Origin: a virus
Reading direction: 5' to 3' (one strand)
Length of the DNA stretch: 61,112 nt
IMG/VR virus record: IMGVR_UViG_3300009514_000026
Location: 1 to 61,112 of that record
Shown: one piece after another, positions 18,663-26,937 of the stretch
Layout: each line of letters begins with the position of its first letter
Numbering within the stretch: the stretch's first letter is position 1
Notes under the pieces: generated by a model
Databases searched by the model: none
Seen by the model: the letters and a program-made list of their open reading frames with translations, nothing else
Told to the model about the DNA's origin: nothing
Position numbers and translations under genes: made by a program

Positions 18663-18965
18663 GTGTCAAAAGTTATAGCAGTAAAAACAGTAAGCACCGA
18701 AGAAGTTGTAGCAACAGTTATTAGTGAAGAAGATGAACATTTCATTCTTGAAAAGCCGCGTTCATTGGTAATGCAGCAACATCCAGATGGTAGTGTTTCA
18801 TTAGGCATGTTGCCATTTATGGCAAGCGCAAATAATCCAGAATTTGCAACAGAATCGAATGTGAAGCTGTATAAGAAAGATGTTATGGGTGAAGTGATAG
18901 AAGTACCAGAACCATTGGCGAAAGCATATTTACAGCAGGTTTCTGGTATACAGTTAGTACAGTAA
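18663..18965 (+). CDS. Hypothetical protein, possible Sm-like beta barrel
   Basis: The product is 100 aa. The first 60 residues alternate hydrophobic strands (VVATVISEEDEHFILEKPRSL), which could fold as a small Sm-like barrel, but I cannot confirm a family. It has a GGAG ribosome-binding site and precedes a virion-type gene by 9 bp. Confidence 0.55.
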   Translation: MSKVIAVKTVSTEEVVATVISEEDEHFILEKPRSLVMQQHPDGSVSLGMLPFMASANNPEFATESNVKLYKKDVMGEVIEVPEPLAKAYLQQVSGIQLVQ

Positions 18966-18974
18966 GGATACAAA

Positions 18975-20006
18975 ATGGCAATCGTAGTTTATAAATGTGA
19001 CGTATGTAAGCGAGAAAAGGAATTTCAACGCAATATTAAAGGGCTTGAAAAAGTTCAACGTTGCACTATTACACATGGTTGTCGTGGAAAATTATTTCAA
19101 ACAGGGGTATTTTCTGATTATATTCGTGCAAGTGCACCTACCCGCGTATTTGGTTTAGATGAATGGAGACAAAGAAAAGTTTTACATAATCATACACAAT
19201 CAATCGCACGCAATGAATGGTTGATTGAACATAATCTTGGAACGTTTCCATCAATTTCTGTATTTGTTAATATTCCAATAGAGGGCAATCTTGAAAATGT
19301 TGAAGAAATTATACCTACTGATACAGTTGTAGTTGATGAAAATAATTTAATATTACGATTTGATCGTTCATGGTCCGGATTAGCACAGTTGGTTGCCCGT
19401 CAATCTGATCCAAATCTTTTGCGTCCATTCACGCGCCAGGTTGCGCCGCCCGTGGAATTACAACAAATTTCAAATAATGGTGAGATTGCCATTGCCTCCC
19501 GCATATCAACTGTTGGTGAAAGTTCAAATATTAGTCTCGTTGCTAGATATTTAACGACACAAAATACGATTGTTAATAAGACATATGATGAAGTAAGTGA
19601 TTCTTTATCTGCTTCGTCTTCGTCTTGGCGCGATTTTGAAAAGGTAGTAATACGAGGAAAAATATATACAATTCGAAGTTTTTCTGGTATTATTCCAGAA
19701 ATGTACGATGAAACAATTGGTTCAGGTTCAACATTTAGATTTACGGGAATTAACGCGTATAGTGATGTTCATCAATTTATCTTTACCCAAATTATGAATG
19801 TTGTTAGAGATATCCAACAAGACGAAGTATACATTCTATTTGCTAATGAACCATTTGATACGGTTGATAAGCTTACCAATCAATATATTGATGTATATGA
19901 CGTAACTGCCACAGAAAATACATTTTCACTTGTATATGATTCTGGTGAATTTTATGCACGCAAGGACATTATACAGACTATTTATCCAGCTATTCGTTCA
20001 GTATAA
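18975..20006 (+). CDS. Zinc-ribbon virion-type protein
   Basis: The product is 343 aa. The N-terminus has a CxxC...C...C zinc-ribbon-like pattern (C8, C11, then two more cysteines by about residue 36). The rest is beta-rich with WLIEHNLGTFPSISVFV and RFDRSWSGLAQLVARQ, a pattern I associate with phage virion proteins. Exact role unknown. Confidence 0.55.
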   Translation: MAIVVYKCDVCKREKEFQRNIKGLEKVQRCTITHGCRGKLFQTGVFSDYIRASAPTRVFGLDEWRQRKVLHNHTQSIARNEWLIEHNLGTFPSISVFVNIPIEGNLENVEEIIPTDTVVVDENNLILRFDRSWSGLAQLVARQSDPNLLRPFTRQVAPPVELQQISNNGEIAIASRISTVGESSNISLVARYLTTQNTIVNKTYDEVSDSLSASSSSWRDFEKVVIRGKIYTIRSFSGIIPEMYDETIGSGSTFRFTGINAYSDVHQFIFTQIMNVVRDIQQDEVYILFANEPFDTVDKLTNQYIDVYDVTATENTFSLVYDSGEFYARKDIIQTIYPAIRSV

Positions 20007-20036
20007 TTATAACATATAAAAAAATAAAGAGAATAA

Positions 20037-21365
20037 ATGGAAAGCAAAAAACAAAAGTTGTTGATAGAATTTTTGATATCATCTTCCGATACATTTGCAT
20101 TATGTCAAAACATTGTTGATCCTTCTTATTTTGACCCCGAATTTCGTAATTCGGTGGAATTTATAAAGCAGTACTACAATGATTATAGTACTACACCTAA
20201 TCCACATCAGATAGAAGCAGAATCAAATCAAAAATTTGAAACATATGATATTCAACCAGATGAGATTAAATATTGCGCCAGAGAAATAGAAAAATTTTGT
20301 AAACATTCTGCTATGAAAAAAGCATCTTTAGCAATGCCTCAACTAATTAAAGAAGGCAAGTACGCTGAAGCCGAAGAATTAGTTAAAGGTGCTGTTCTTG
20401 TTTCATTAACGAATGAATTGGGATTGCGTTATTTTGATACCGTAGAAGAACGATTGGAAAGAATGCTTAAAGAAGATCCAACTTTTCCTACTGGTTGGAC
20501 AGGCGTTGATAATGCATTATTTGGTGGTATATCAAGAAAAGAACTATTATTGGTTTCTGCAAATTCAGGTGGCGGTAAGTCAATTACATTGGCGAACTTG
20601 GCATTTAATTTTGCTAATGCCGGCCAAAATGTACTTTATATTTCATTAGAATTGTCCGAAGATGTTGTAGCACAGCGCTTTGACACCATGTTTACTGGTA
20701 TTAGTAGGCGTAACTGGAAAGAACATACAGATGAAATTTCGAAAAGAGTAAAAACTGCAGCCAAAGACGCCGGTGTTATTGATATTATACAAATGCCATC
20801 GGGAACTACTTCTAATCAGATTAGGGCATATTTGAAAGAATTTTATTTGCACTATGATATGACACCAGATCTATTAATTCTTGATTATCTTGATAACATG
20901 TCACCTAATGAACATGTGTCTGCGGACAATGTTTTTGAAAAGGATAAGAGAAGTTCAGAACAATTACGTCAGATTGGCGTAGATTATAATATGTTTATTG
21001 CTACTGCATCGCAGCTAAATAGAAGTGCAGTAGGTGCTGTAGAACATAACCACAGCCAAATTGCTGGTGGTATTAGTAAAATTAACGTTGCTGACGTTTA
21101 CTGGTCAATTATTATGACCGAAGAAATGCGAGCAATGGGCAAAATTGTTTTCATCCTACAAAAGACACGAAATAGTGATGGACTTGGAATACAGGTACAT
21201 CTTAGGTGGGATGGAAAATACTTGAGGATTGTTGACGAAGATGGTGATGAACCAGCTCCATTGATCTTCAAGAAAAAAGAATCCAATGAATCATCTGATA
21301 TCGTTGATTCGGATAAACCTACAGGTGATAAGCTGACTAGTATGCTCAGTAGTTTCACCATGTGA
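20037..21365 (+). CDS. 41: DnaB/gp41-type replicative helicase
   Basis: The product is 442 aa. The N-terminal helical domain precedes a RecA-like motor with Walker A ANSGGGKS at 175-182 and Walker B LLILDYLD at 279-286. A conserved YISLELSEDVVAQR follows the P-loop. The size and motifs match the T4 gp41/DnaB hexameric helicase that unwinds the fork. There is no primase (gp61) in the window. Confidence 0.85.
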   Translation: MESKKQKLLIEFLISSSDTFALCQNIVDPSYFDPEFRNSVEFIKQYYNDYSTTPNPHQIEAESNQKFETYDIQPDEIKYCAREIEKFCKHSAMKKASLAMPQLIKEGKYAEAEELVKGAVLVSLTNELGLRYFDTVEERLERMLKEDPTFPTGWTGVDNALFGGISRKELLLVSANSGGGKSITLANLAFNFANAGQNVLYISLELSEDVVAQRFDTMFTGISRRNWKEHTDEISKRVKTAAKDAGVIDIIQMPSGTTSNQIRAYLKEFYLHYDMTPDLLILDYLDNMSPNEHVSADNVFEKDKRSSEQLRQIGVDYNMFIATASQLNRSAVGAVEHNHSQIAGGISKINVADVYWSIIMTEEMRAMGKIVFILQKTRNSDGLGIQVHLRWDGKYLRIVDEDGDEPAPLIFKKKESNESSDIVDSDKPTGDKLTSMLSSFTM

Positions 21366-21415
21366 TAAATAACAATATGCATGTATAAAAATTATAACCA
21401 TAGGAGAATATACAA

Positions 21416-21688
21416 ATGCCAAAAGTAACAGATATAACAGTACTAAATATCGACGATGTACCATATGCCGTTGACTCATGTTCTGAAGAAGTTCAAGCAT
21501 TGGTCGAAATCTATAATGATTGGAATCGTAAAGAAGCTGATGTTCGTGACGAACTGACACGTTTTCAGGCTGCGAAAGAAACCCTTTCGCGTCAGATTAT
21601 TACCAAAGTTCGTGAAGGTGTAGCAGCCGATGAAGCGGCAACAGCCACTGCGGCAGAGGCAGAAGCCCCAGCAGAAGCCGCAGAGTAA
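21416..21688 (+). CDS. Hypothetical protein, 90 aa (DUF6447-like)
   Basis: The product has a helical middle (VQALVEIYNDWNRKEADVRDEL) and an Ala/Glu-rich tail. It resembles small phage proteins grouped as DUF6447 (recalled, unchecked). A hairpin terminator follows. Confidence 0.55.
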   Translation: MPKVTDITVLNIDDVPYAVDSCSEEVQALVEIYNDWNRKEADVRDELTRFQAAKETLSRQIITKVREGVAADEAATATAAEAEAPAEAAE

Positions 21689-21710
21689 TATTTCTACAAT
21701 CGCAATGTAA

Positions 21711-21731
21711 AAACCCGCCGCCGGCGGGTTT
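21711..21731 (+). terminator. GC-rich hairpin terminator
   Basis: AAACCCGCC-GCC-GGCGGGTTT followed by TTT ends the helicase operon. Confidence 0.85.
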
Positions 21732-21773
21732 TTTGCTTTTGTGGCATAAATCATACCTTCATTGTCCAATGTG

Positions 21774-21781
21774 TATAAATA
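21774..21781 (+). promoter_or_regulatory. T4-like late promoter core
   Basis: TATAAATA lies 30 bases upstream of ATG 21812. The extended sequence TATAAATACATTAAA occurs again at 45792. Confidence 0.55.
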
Positions 21782-21811
21782 CATTAAAATATCTAAATTT
21801 AGGGAAATTTT

Positions 21812-22900
21812 ATGTCTTTATTAAGCGATCTCATACAAGAAATGGATGCAGCAGCCGCCACAGGTGCTGGTAATGTCGCAGCAACTCCAGGTTCTTTATT
21901 TTCTGGCGGCGTTGTCGATCCAAAAAGAGCCAAATTGAAGCACCGAAAAATGCTACGACGTGTCATGAATATGAAAACCGAAGGAGCTATGGCACGATTG
22001 AAAGAAGGTCTTGGTGTAGACCTTGGAGGCACCGATTTTGATTCGGCAGATGTTATTTCCAGAATAGATGCTGCTGCTAAAAAAGCTGACAAAAATGAAG
22101 ATACGGTTGCGTTTGGTTTGGAAGACGAAGATGGGAACATGGTTAAAGTATATGTAAGAAATGACCAAGCAGAAGAATTTGAACGTCAATTGGCAGCAAT
22201 GTTGGCTGGTGAAGACGAAGACGATAATGAAGAAAATTCTGCTCTTGAAATCGCCGAAGTTTTATTCAAAATGAAAGATCAATTTGATATCGTGGATGTA
22301 GAATGGCCAGGTATTAAAGGTGACGAAGAAGAAGAACAAGAAGTTGGTGGTGCAGAATTAGGTGCAGAATTAGGTGCAGAAGCTGGTGCAGAAGCTGGTG
22401 CAGAAGCTGGTGCAGAATTAGGTGCAGAAGGCGGCGATTTAGAAGGTCTTGAAGGCGGAGATGAACTTGGTGGCGAAGAAGGAATGGCAGCAGATGAAAC
22501 GGGTGCGGAATCTGCATTACAACAAGTTATTGATATGATGAAGGCCGATGCTGAAGCCAAAAAAGCCGAAGCAGATGCAAGAACAGCCGAAGCAAAAGCA
22601 AAAGAAGCTGAATTTGCAGCACAAGCATCTGCGACTCGCGTTCGTAAAGAAGAACAAATCTTTGATATGGAAGCCGAAGAAAAGGCGAAATCTGAGGCAG
22701 AAAAAGAAGCGAAACAATTGGCAAAACTTGCTAGATATCAACACCAAAAAGCTCAAGACGCTGAAACCAGACTGTCTATGGAAGGCGAAGAAAAAAATGA
22801 CGATGGCCAGCCATGGAAAGTAAATGATAATGATGATGACGATGAACTGACATTGAAGGAATTATCACAATTAATAATCCGCAACCTGAGACACAACTAA
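21812..22900 (+). CDS. Acidic, Ala/Glu-rich coiled-coil protein, possibly prohead/internal virion protein
   Basis: The product is 362 aa and very acidic. Residues about 180-207 are tandem GAELGAE/GAEAGAE repeats, and about 235-320 are Ala/Lys/Glu-rich and look like a long coiled coil. The composition resembles scaffolding or internal head proteins, and it follows a late-promoter element. No specific family is recognised. Confidence 0.55.
   Translation: MSLLSDLIQEMDAAAATGAGNVAATPGSLFSGGVVDPKRAKLKHRKMLRRVMNMKTEGAMARLKEGLGVDLGGTDFDSADVISRIDAAAKKADKNEDTVAFGLEDEDGNMVKVYVRNDQAEEFERQLAAMLAGEDEDDNEENSALEIAEVLFKMKDQFDIVDVEWPGIKGDEEEEQEVGGAELGAELGAEAGAEAGAEAGAELGAEGGDLEGLEGGDELGGEEGMAADETGAESALQQVIDMMKADAEAKKAEADARTAEAKAKEAEFAAQASATRVRKEEQIFDMEAEEKAKSEAEKEAKQLAKLARYQHQKAQDAETRLSMEGEEKNDDGQPWKVNDNDDDDELTLKELSQLIIRNLRHN
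22349..22432 (+). repeat. Seven 12-bp tandem repeats within the acidic gene
   Basis: The unit GGTGCAGAATTA or GGTGCAGAAGCT is repeated seven times in frame, encoding G-A-E-(L/A) units. It can be expected to vary in copy number between isolates. Confidence 0.9.
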
Positions 22901-23181
22901 TGACAAAGCAAACATTTAAAGAATTCTTGATTGAGTTGATGGTTAGCGACGATCCCATGCAAGCAATGAAAGACGTAAAACAGGCTTCCCGTAATCCCGA
23001 TAGATATAAAAAACAACAAATGGCAAAAACTGTTGATACTCAACGAGAAATTCAACAGTCCGAAGATGATCCACTTAAGTCGGAGAAATTGCGCCTTGCA
23101 AAAATGCGACAACAAGTAGCGGCACAAGAAAACCGATTGGCACAAAAAGAAAAACGCGAAGTAAAACGTGTTGGTGTATAG
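22900..23181 (+). CDS. Hypothetical protein, 93 aa
   Basis: The start overlaps the previous stop (TAATG), so it is translationally coupled. The protein is charged and helical (KSEKLRLAKMRQQVAAQENRLAQKEKRE). Probably part of the same late unit; function unknown. Confidence 0.6.
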   Translation: MTKQTFKEFLIELMVSDDPMQAMKDVKQASRNPDRYKKQQMAKTVDTQREIQQSEDDPLKSEKLRLAKMRQQVAAQENRLAQKEKREVKRVGV

Positions 23182-23207
23182 TCAGGGGCAGAAAAGGGAA
23201 TGGCATA

Positions 23208-23561
23208 ATGAAAGTAGAAGAAGTATTATTTAATGATGAATGTGAACTTGAAGAAGTTTGGGTTGATGAAAATGATGAGGTGCTTTCAGAAGCAGCAGTC
23301 CGCCAGTGGAAAAAGTCAGGACAGAAAATGGTAAAAAAATATCGTTGTTTGGCGGGGCCAAAAAAGAACAGATTGGTAAACAAACCTGGCGATTGTGCAC
23401 AGCGAAAAGATCCTGCAAAGGTTCGCCACGGTCGTAAAGTTATGCGCACAAAGAAAGGAGTGATTAAGCGTAAATCACAAATTTCTAAAAGAAAGTCCAT
23501 TAGTAAAATTTTACAAAAATTAAACGCAAGACTTATGGGCAAAATCCCTAAATCTTCTTAA
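23208..23561 (+). CDS. Basic protein with a YRC..GPKKNR..NKPGDC motif
   Basis: The product is 117 aa. The acidic N-terminus is followed by a strongly basic region with YRCLAGPKKNRLVNKPGDC, a short cysteine-containing motif I associate with small proteins of large phages. It is a probable nucleic-acid or virion-associated protein. The next gene starts 5 bases later. Confidence 0.55.
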   Translation: MKVEEVLFNDECELEEVWVDENDEVLSEAAVRQWKKSGQKMVKKYRCLAGPKKNRLVNKPGDCAQRKDPAKVRHGRKVMRTKKGVIKRKSQISKRKSISKILQKLNARLMGKIPKSS

Positions 23562-23566
23562 ATTAT

Positions 23567-23998
23567 ATGAAAAGAAAAATTCTTATAATGGGACTGCCCG
23601 GTTCAGGTAAGACTACTCTTTCAAAGGCTATTAGAGATCTTATGGGTAATATCATTACTTGGAACGCAGATGAAGTCCGTAGCACAATAAACAAACACCT
23701 TACTTTTTCGTTAGAAGACAGAATAAAACAAGCAGAAACAATGAAGTGGCTTTCAGATAAAGTAATAGCAAATAATCACTATTGTATTGTCGATTTTATA
23801 TGTCCCACCCCGGAAACCCGCGCCGCATTTGATTATAAAAATGCCTATGTTATTTGGGTTGATAGGATTGATACAGGTAGATTTGATGACACAAACCAAA
23901 TATTCGTTCCACCAAAATATTATGATGTCAGAGTTATAGATGATGGACGATCTGCTGAAATGTGGGCGGCAGATATTGTCGAACCGTTTTATGGTTGA
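23567..23998 (+). CDS. P-loop kinase (adenylylsulfate-kinase/polynucleotide-kinase-like)
   Basis: The product is 143 aa. Walker A is GLPGSGKT at residues 9-16, followed by a WNADEVR motif typical of APS-kinase-like and nucleic-acid kinase P-loop proteins. It is shorter than APS kinases and lacks an obvious sulfate-binding loop. A nucleotide or RNA/DNA-end kinase is possible and would fit the RNA repair enzymes here. The substrate is not determinable. Confidence 0.6.
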   Translation: MKRKILIMGLPGSGKTTLSKAIRDLMGNIITWNADEVRSTINKHLTFSLEDRIKQAETMKWLSDKVIANNHYCIVDFICPTPETRAAFDYKNAYVIWVDRIDTGRFDDTNQIFVPPKYYDVRVIDDGRSAEMWAADIVEPFYG

Positions 23999-24687
23999 TA
24001 ATCTTCTATCTTTGAATAATAATCTTCAAAGATTTGTTTACATTTAAGAACAGATTCCCATGGTAATGACCACGATAACCCTTCCATATTAAAGTCTTCA
24101 ACTAATTGGAGCATTTCAGAAGTTGAAAAATATGCTTGCATTTCATCAAAGATAACATTTTCAAAATATCCTTCATCTAAAAGACGTTCAGCCAAAAGAT
24201 TGCGTTCGTTATCTGAAATATTCATGATAACCTTTTCCATTTTTTCTTTGTATTCTTCATTAAGATAATACAGACCATGCGCTATTTCATGTTTAAGAAC
24301 ATCTTTTCCTTCCAAATCATCATCATATGATGCAATTAAATAAAATTTAGAATCCTTTATTCCTATATCTGCTTTTGCTTTGTTTATAGTATTTTTTAGA
24401 ATAGCTTCTTTTGCTAACAATTTTTCATCAAAAATTTTAAAGAATTTATTAACTACATTCCCTGGAATATTAAAACCAGACCAATCAATAGTATAAGTAA
24501 AATTTTCTTTATGCTTGGCATACGTATCCATATAATCTTCAAGGTCAAAATATTTGTCTCTGATATTTTCATACGGGGATTCGTAAAATTCTTGAAGGCG
24601 TAACATTGTTGATGTTACTTCATATTGAGTTTTGAAGTGTAGGTGGATTAAACCCGGAAAAATTTCTTGTATTTTTATGTTAAGCAT
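23989..24687 (-). CDS. Zincin-like protein with HEIAH motif
   Basis: The product is 232 aa with H133-E-I-A-H137, the HExxH zinc motif of metalloproteases. Glu/Asp residues follow (for example the acidic stretch around 180-195). There is no signal peptide, so it would act in the cytoplasm; whether it is an active protease is unknown. It converges with the kinase gene with a 10-base overlap. Confidence 0.55.
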   Translation of the reverse strand: MLNIKIQEIFPGLIHLHFKTQYEVTSTMLRLQEFYESPYENIRDKYFDLEDYMDTYAKHKENFTYTIDWSGFNIPGNVVNKFFKIFDEKLLAKEAILKNTINKAKADIGIKDSKFYLIASYDDDLEGKDVLKHEIAHGLYYLNEEYKEKMEKVIMNISDNERNLLAERLLDEGYFENVIFDEMQAYFSTSEMLQLVEDFNMEGLSWSLPWESVLKCKQIFEDYYSKIEDYQP

Positions 24688-24707
24688 ATTTATCTTTATT
24701 ATTGTAA

Positions 24708-24939
24708 TAATTAACCGATAGCCAGGATTCTGTCGAGGGCAACCATTCGTCTATTGGCCACAACCCGTTCTCATAAAATGACACTTATCTTGAACTGTTT
24801 GTGTTGCACGCCCCCGAAGGTATCAGTAGTATAACGCGCTTTGTATGGTCATCATTAGTCAGACTGTACTAGCATTTCTCCTACAGGTGTCAGGCGTGTC
24901 CTGAGCTTCCTCACCGTAGTGCGGTTGCCTAGTTAATTA
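24708..24939 (-). ncRNA. rnpB: Compact RNase P RNA (M1-like ribozyme), phage-encoded
   Basis: On the minus strand the 3' block has UAGACGAAUGG, then CGACAGAAUCCUGGCUAUCGG. This matches the CR-V region of bacterial RNase P RNA (E. coli UAGAUGAAUG, then CGACAGAACCCGGCUUAUCGG). The pairings expected of RNase P are present: P1, 24939-24932 with 24715-24708 (8 bp); P2, 24929-24923 with 24744-24738 (7 bp); P4, CAGGA 24903-24899 with UCCUG 24727-24723, which changes both strands relative to E. coli CCGGG/CCCGG (covariation). GAGGAA precedes P4, as in M1. At about 232 nt it is much shorter than the usual 350-400 nt, so peripheral helices are reduced. It sits at the promoter-distal end of the tRNA array and would trim 5' leaders. 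No protein subunit (rnpA) is seen; the host one may serve. Confidence 0.82.
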
Positions 24940-25122
24940 CCAACCTTCACGCAGTTTGATTGCTGCAATCAATACTTCATTAAGCATTTTTTGCGTCCAA
25001 TGTGTTTTGCGATGTTTATTTAAACGAACCAATTCTTGTTCATCGTTTAAAAGTTTAAATAATGTTTTTGTCTCACAACTATCATGATAGCTTCCAACAA
25101 GACATTCTTGATCTTTTGTCAT
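24937..25122 (-). CDS. Hypothetical protein, 61 aa
   Basis: The frame reads MTKDQECLVGSYHDSC... and ends LREGW with its stop codon overlapping the 5' strand of P1 of the RNase P RNA. It is a plausible small helical protein between the first tRNAs and the ribozyme. Function unknown. Confidence 0.5.
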   Translation of the reverse strand: MTKDQECLVGSYHDSCETKTLFKLLNDEQELVRLNKHRKTHWTQKMLNEVLIAAIKLREGW

Positions 25123-25188
25123 CTTTTTATCTATTCAACCTCGTGACTGATTTTGTGTCTGTTTGTATATATTTTCGTTTCTGTGTTT

Positions 25189-25264
25189 TGGTTGCAGGGG
25201 CGGGACTTGAACCCGCGACCTTGGGATTATGAACCCCACGAGATACCAACTTCTCCACCCTGCT
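25189..25264 (-). tRNA. Initiator tRNA-fMet (CAT)
   Basis: The initiator hallmarks are visible. The first base pair is an A1 x A72 mismatch. The anticodon stem has three consecutive G-C pairs (GGG/CCC). The loop is TTCATAA and the D-arm resembles E. coli fMet. CCA is encoded. Confidence 0.9.
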
Positions 25265-25272
25265 ATTGAATT

Positions 25273-25347
25273 TGGAAGCGAGGGACGGATTCGAACCGCC
25301 GTCCACACAGGTTATGAGCCTGGTAATCTGCCACTGATATACCTCGC
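25273..25347 (-). tRNA. tRNA with CAT anticodon (Met or lysidine-type Ile)
   Basis: The anticodon loop is CTCATAA with stem CCAGG/CCTGT. CCA is encoded. Position 1-72 is U x U, not a Watson-Crick pair, and the discriminator is U. It cannot be assigned to Met or Ile2 from sequence alone. Confidence 0.8.
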
Positions 25348-25359
25348 ATTAATTTCCAA

Positions 25360-26121
25360 TTACTTCTTTTCGGAAGTAATATCTGGCGCAGTCCCATTAA
25401 TATCTGGTACAACATCACCAACATTGCCGACTTCTGATAATGCATCCAAATTTGCAGAAACGTAAGCCGATTTTGCAAACAATGCATCTTTTTTAGATGC
25501 ACTACGTAATGTGGTTGTATACGCTGTCGCTACATTGGTAGCATGATATACACCATGTCCACTATTGGCAAATGATACTGTTGAATCTTTGTCAAATCCA
25601 TAATTTTGACCAACACTAATTGCATTTTGTCCTGCTGCCAAGAACATAAATTCCCAACCAGCTTCTTTTCGTTCGTTGATTAAATTAAAGATTTTATCGC
25701 GCGTCCATTCCTTAGATGAATTTTCATCACCATCAGTCATCACCACAACGATTGTTTTACCATCTTTCGATGTGTATTTTTCAGCATCAGAAATTACTGT
25801 GCCAATTGCATCAAGTAACGATGTCATGCCCCGTGGTTTAAGAATATATGGCGCAGCTTCGTTTATTTTTACTTGATCACATACAACATCAACATAATTG
25901 TCAAACTCAACAATTGTTAGGTTAGCTTGACCGACCTTGCGCTGTTCTTCAATGAAGGCGTTAATCCCACCCTCTGCTTCTACTTGCATAGAACCCATCG
26001 AACCTGAACGATCAACGATACAAACAATTTCGTCCGTTCCATTAGATACAACCCCGGCATCATTAAGTTTATTTTTGACTTTATCTTTCAAAAGTTCATC
26101 TAGTACTTTATCATCTGACAC
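25360..26121 (-). CDS. von Willebrand factor A (vWA) domain protein
   Basis: The product is 253 aa. The MIDAS motif D37-R-S39-G-S41 begins a vWA fold, with later MTDGDEN (about residue 130) supplying the other metal ligands. There is no signal peptide. vWA proteins mediate metal-dependent protein binding; the phage role is unknown. It has its own promoter (26149-26178) and an AGAGGAG ribosome-binding site. Confidence 0.8.
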   Translation of the reverse strand: MSDDKVLDELLKDKVKNKLNDAGVVSNGTDEIVCIVDRSGSMGSMQVEAEGGINAFIEEQRKVGQANLTIVEFDNYVDVVCDQVKINEAAPYILKPRGMTSLLDAIGTVISDAEKYTSKDGKTIVVVMTDGDENSSKEWTRDKIFNLINERKEAGWEFMFLAAGQNAISVGQNYGFDKDSTVSFANSGHGVYHATNVATAYTTTLRSASKKDALFAKSAYVSANLDALSEVGNVGDVVPDINGTAPDITSEKK

Positions 26122-26148
26122 TATTATTCTCCTCTTATCAATATTAAT

Positions 26149-26178
26149 ATATTACCATACTAATATATGTATTGTCAA
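26149..26178 (-). promoter_or_regulatory. Sigma-70 promoter for the vWA gene
   Basis: On the minus strand TTGACA (26178-26173) and TAATAT (26154-26149) are 18 bases apart, upstream of the vWA start at 26121. Confidence 0.65.
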
Positions 26179-26189
26179 TAAAAGAAAAA

Positions 26190-26354
26190 TTACCAGTGAT
26201 GAATAGTATTTGCTACAATAAAGAAACAGGTTACAAACATTATAATAGCGTAGATTGTCCTTATCACGCACGCCCAGTCTGATTCTTTGTCACATTCAGA
26301 TACGCGTGTTCCAAGGGTCTTACACCATATTGTCCACTTACGATTTGTCTTCAT
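26190..26354 (-). CDS. Small single-pass membrane protein, 54 aa
   Basis: The frame starts at ATG 26354, inside the end of the upstream gene, and ends HHW-TAA. A hydrophobic segment at about residues 33-49 (IYAIIMFVTCFFIVANT) follows a charged N-terminus with three cysteines. It is too short for automatic calling but has good coding character. Confidence 0.5.
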   Translation of the reverse strand: MKTNRKWTIWCKTLGTRVSECDKESDWACVIRTIYAIIMFVTCFFIVANTIHHW

Positions 26355-26574
26355 CTGTACTTCTTGGACAGTCTAATTCACATTCGTCAATCATCAAACC
26401 AAGCATTTCTTTAAGAAATTCCTTGCTCATTAGTTCATTTGAACACATAAGTTTACCGTCTTTTTTGTAAAAATAAAACTGACCAAATCCAGAACCCTGT
26501 TTTGACCAATTATATCCACCTGCCCCATCTGGTTCACAATAGGTTTCACAACTATCAAAAAATCTTGTAGACAC
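26338..26574 (-). CDS. Cysteine-containing small protein, 78 aa (GTG start)
   Basis: GTG 26574 is chosen with AAGGGA upstream. The longer frame would read through the neighbouring tRNA. The sequence STRFFDSCETYCEPDGAGGYNW has paired cysteines. Function unknown. Confidence 0.5.
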   Translation of the reverse strand: MSTRFFDSCETYCEPDGAGGYNWSKQGSGFGQFYFYKKDGKLMCSNELMSKEFLKEMLGLMIDECELDCPRSTDEDKS

Positions 26575-26594
26575 ATTTGTTTCCCTTATTGAAT

Positions 26595-26671
26595 TGGTGG
26601 GCCGCCTTGGATTTGAACCAAGATAAAACGAATTATGAGTTCGCGGCATTCGCCAATTATGCTAACGGCCC
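26595..26671 (-). tRNA. tRNA with CAT anticodon (Met or Ile2)
   Basis: Acceptor GGGCCGT/GCGGCCC, anticodon loop CTCATAA, discriminator A, CCA encoded. This is a third CAT tRNA. The set could be fMet, elongator Met and Ile2. Confidence 0.85.
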
Positions 26672-26762
26672 ATAGTTTATAAATATAAGATTATCTTATA
26701 TAAAAGGAAAAGTCAATTACTTAAATTCTCGTTCAAAGAAACTAAAGACTTAACCTAATATT

Positions 26763-26838
26763 TGGCACCCTTGGCAGGATTTGAACCTGCATTGTTAGGC
26801 TTAGAAGGCCGACCGTTATCCAGTTGACTTACAAGGGC
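26763..26838 (-). tRNA. tRNA-Arg (TCT)
   Basis: Loop CTTCTAA, acceptor GCCCTTG/CAAGGGT with a G1-U72 wobble, discriminator G, CCA encoded. It reads AGA, typically rare in bacterial hosts. Confidence 0.88.
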
Positions 26839-26844
26839 ATTGTT

Positions 26845-26920
26845 TGGCACCCCAGATAGGATTCGAACCTACATAATAACGGCTTAGAAGACCGTTGCCT
26901 TTCCATTAGACTACTGGGGC
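26845..26920 (-). tRNA. tRNA-Arg (TCT), second copy
   Basis: Loop CTTCTAA in stem ACGGT/GCCGT, acceptor GCCCCAG/CTGGGGT with G1-U72, CCA encoded. It is adjacent to and diverged from the first Arg(TCT) gene. Confidence 0.88.
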
Positions 26921-26937
26921 ATTATTTAATTATAACA

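Noticed and set aside
22349-22432. Short regular repeats as a CRISPR array.
   Set aside because: Units are contiguous 12-mers in a coding frame with no spacers. They encode an Ala/Glu/Gly repeat.
22279-22560. Long minus-strand open frames opposite the acidic repeat gene.
   Set aside because: They are Pro/Ser/Ala or Leu/His low-complexity shadows of the plus-strand repeat and have no ribosome-binding sites.
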